A stretch of 14,051 nucleotides of DNA from CAYRFF01 sp964436125 (lineage in GTDB: Bacteria; Bacteroidota; Bacteroidia; Chitinophagales; Saprospiraceae): positions 1 through 14,051 of the forward strand of contig CAYTBT010000056.1 of NCBI GenBank assembly GCA_964436125.1. The letters are read 5' to 3'. The notes below the pieces were generated by a model. That model searched no databases, was not told where the DNA came from, and was given only the letters and a program-made list of their open reading frames with translations. Position numbers and translations under genes: made by a program. Shown in pieces: positions 14,007 through 14,051 of the stretch. Positions within the stretch are counted from its first letter, which is position 1. Each line of letters begins with the position of its first letter.

Positions 14007-14051
14007 TTCAGTACGCCGTGAGGCGTGCGTTTATTAAATAATTAAATACCC

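Larger units (their letters stand above)
13180..14051. other. gene-free repeat region to the window end
   Basis: No supportable gene is present in 870 bp. It contains the 22-bp dispersed repeat, an inverted pair CTTCTAC/GTAGAAG (13358-13364 with 13397-13403), the 12-bp copy of the antitoxin 3' end (13440-13451), a REP-like palindrome, hairpin cassette C, two further hairpins and three tandem arrays. A last inverted repeat, ACGCC-GTGA-GGCGT, is at 14013-14026. Confidence 0.7.

Noticed and set aside
13853..14041. 62-aa plus-strand ORF with a repeated LYAFTTLQ-like peptide
   Set aside because: The peptide periodicity is simply the 8-bp DNA array read in a frame of three units. There is no credible start site.

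Overview
The window looks like chromosomal DNA from a member of the Bacteroidota. The evidence is a secreted protein with a type IX secretion (T9SS) C-terminal sorting domain, a Bacteroidota-style dipeptidyl-peptidase IV, AT-rich spacers, and start codons that mostly lack a Shine-Dalgarno sequence. I cannot place it below phylum level. No phage, IS element, CRISPR array, rRNA or tRNA is visible.

Layout. Positions 321-1574 (+) encode a T9SS cargo protein that ends at an intrinsic terminator. Facing it on the minus strand are a UPF0182 membrane protein (3060-5786) followed by an Fsr-type MFS exporter (1684-2913). Divergent from these is a secreted S9-family dipeptidyl peptidase (6064-8241, +). 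A repeat-rich region (8242-10195) surrounds a small minus-strand toxin-antitoxin pair (8727-9273) whose toxin has lost its N-terminus. Next come acylphosphatase and adenylosuccinate lyase as a two-gene minus-strand unit (10196-11817). An AT-rich spacer follows, holding a strong plus-strand terminator and possibly a small transcript. Then comes a conserved hypothetical protein (12628-13179, -), and finally about 870 bp of repeats with no gene.

The genes are a mixed housekeeping and accessory set: purine synthesis (purB), peptide use (the peptidase), drug export (fsr) and surface or secretion functions. Only acyP-purB and possibly UPF0182-fsr look co-transcribed.

The most unusual content lies in the spacers. 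Many short perfect hairpins, mostly with 3-nt loops, occur in three blocks (8242-8726, 9243-10195, 13320-13840). Three of them form a family with nearly constant flanks (GGCTTCGCAATC on the left, AGCTTACGAATCC on the right) around a hairpin whose stem differs in each copy but stays fully paired. Another five structures sit almost head to tail at 9243-9452 and appear to have replaced the start of the toxin gene. A 33-bp stretch of that toxin is repeated exactly, in inverted orientation, at positions 25-57. Several tandem arrays (6, 8 and 14 bp units) also lie in these spacers.
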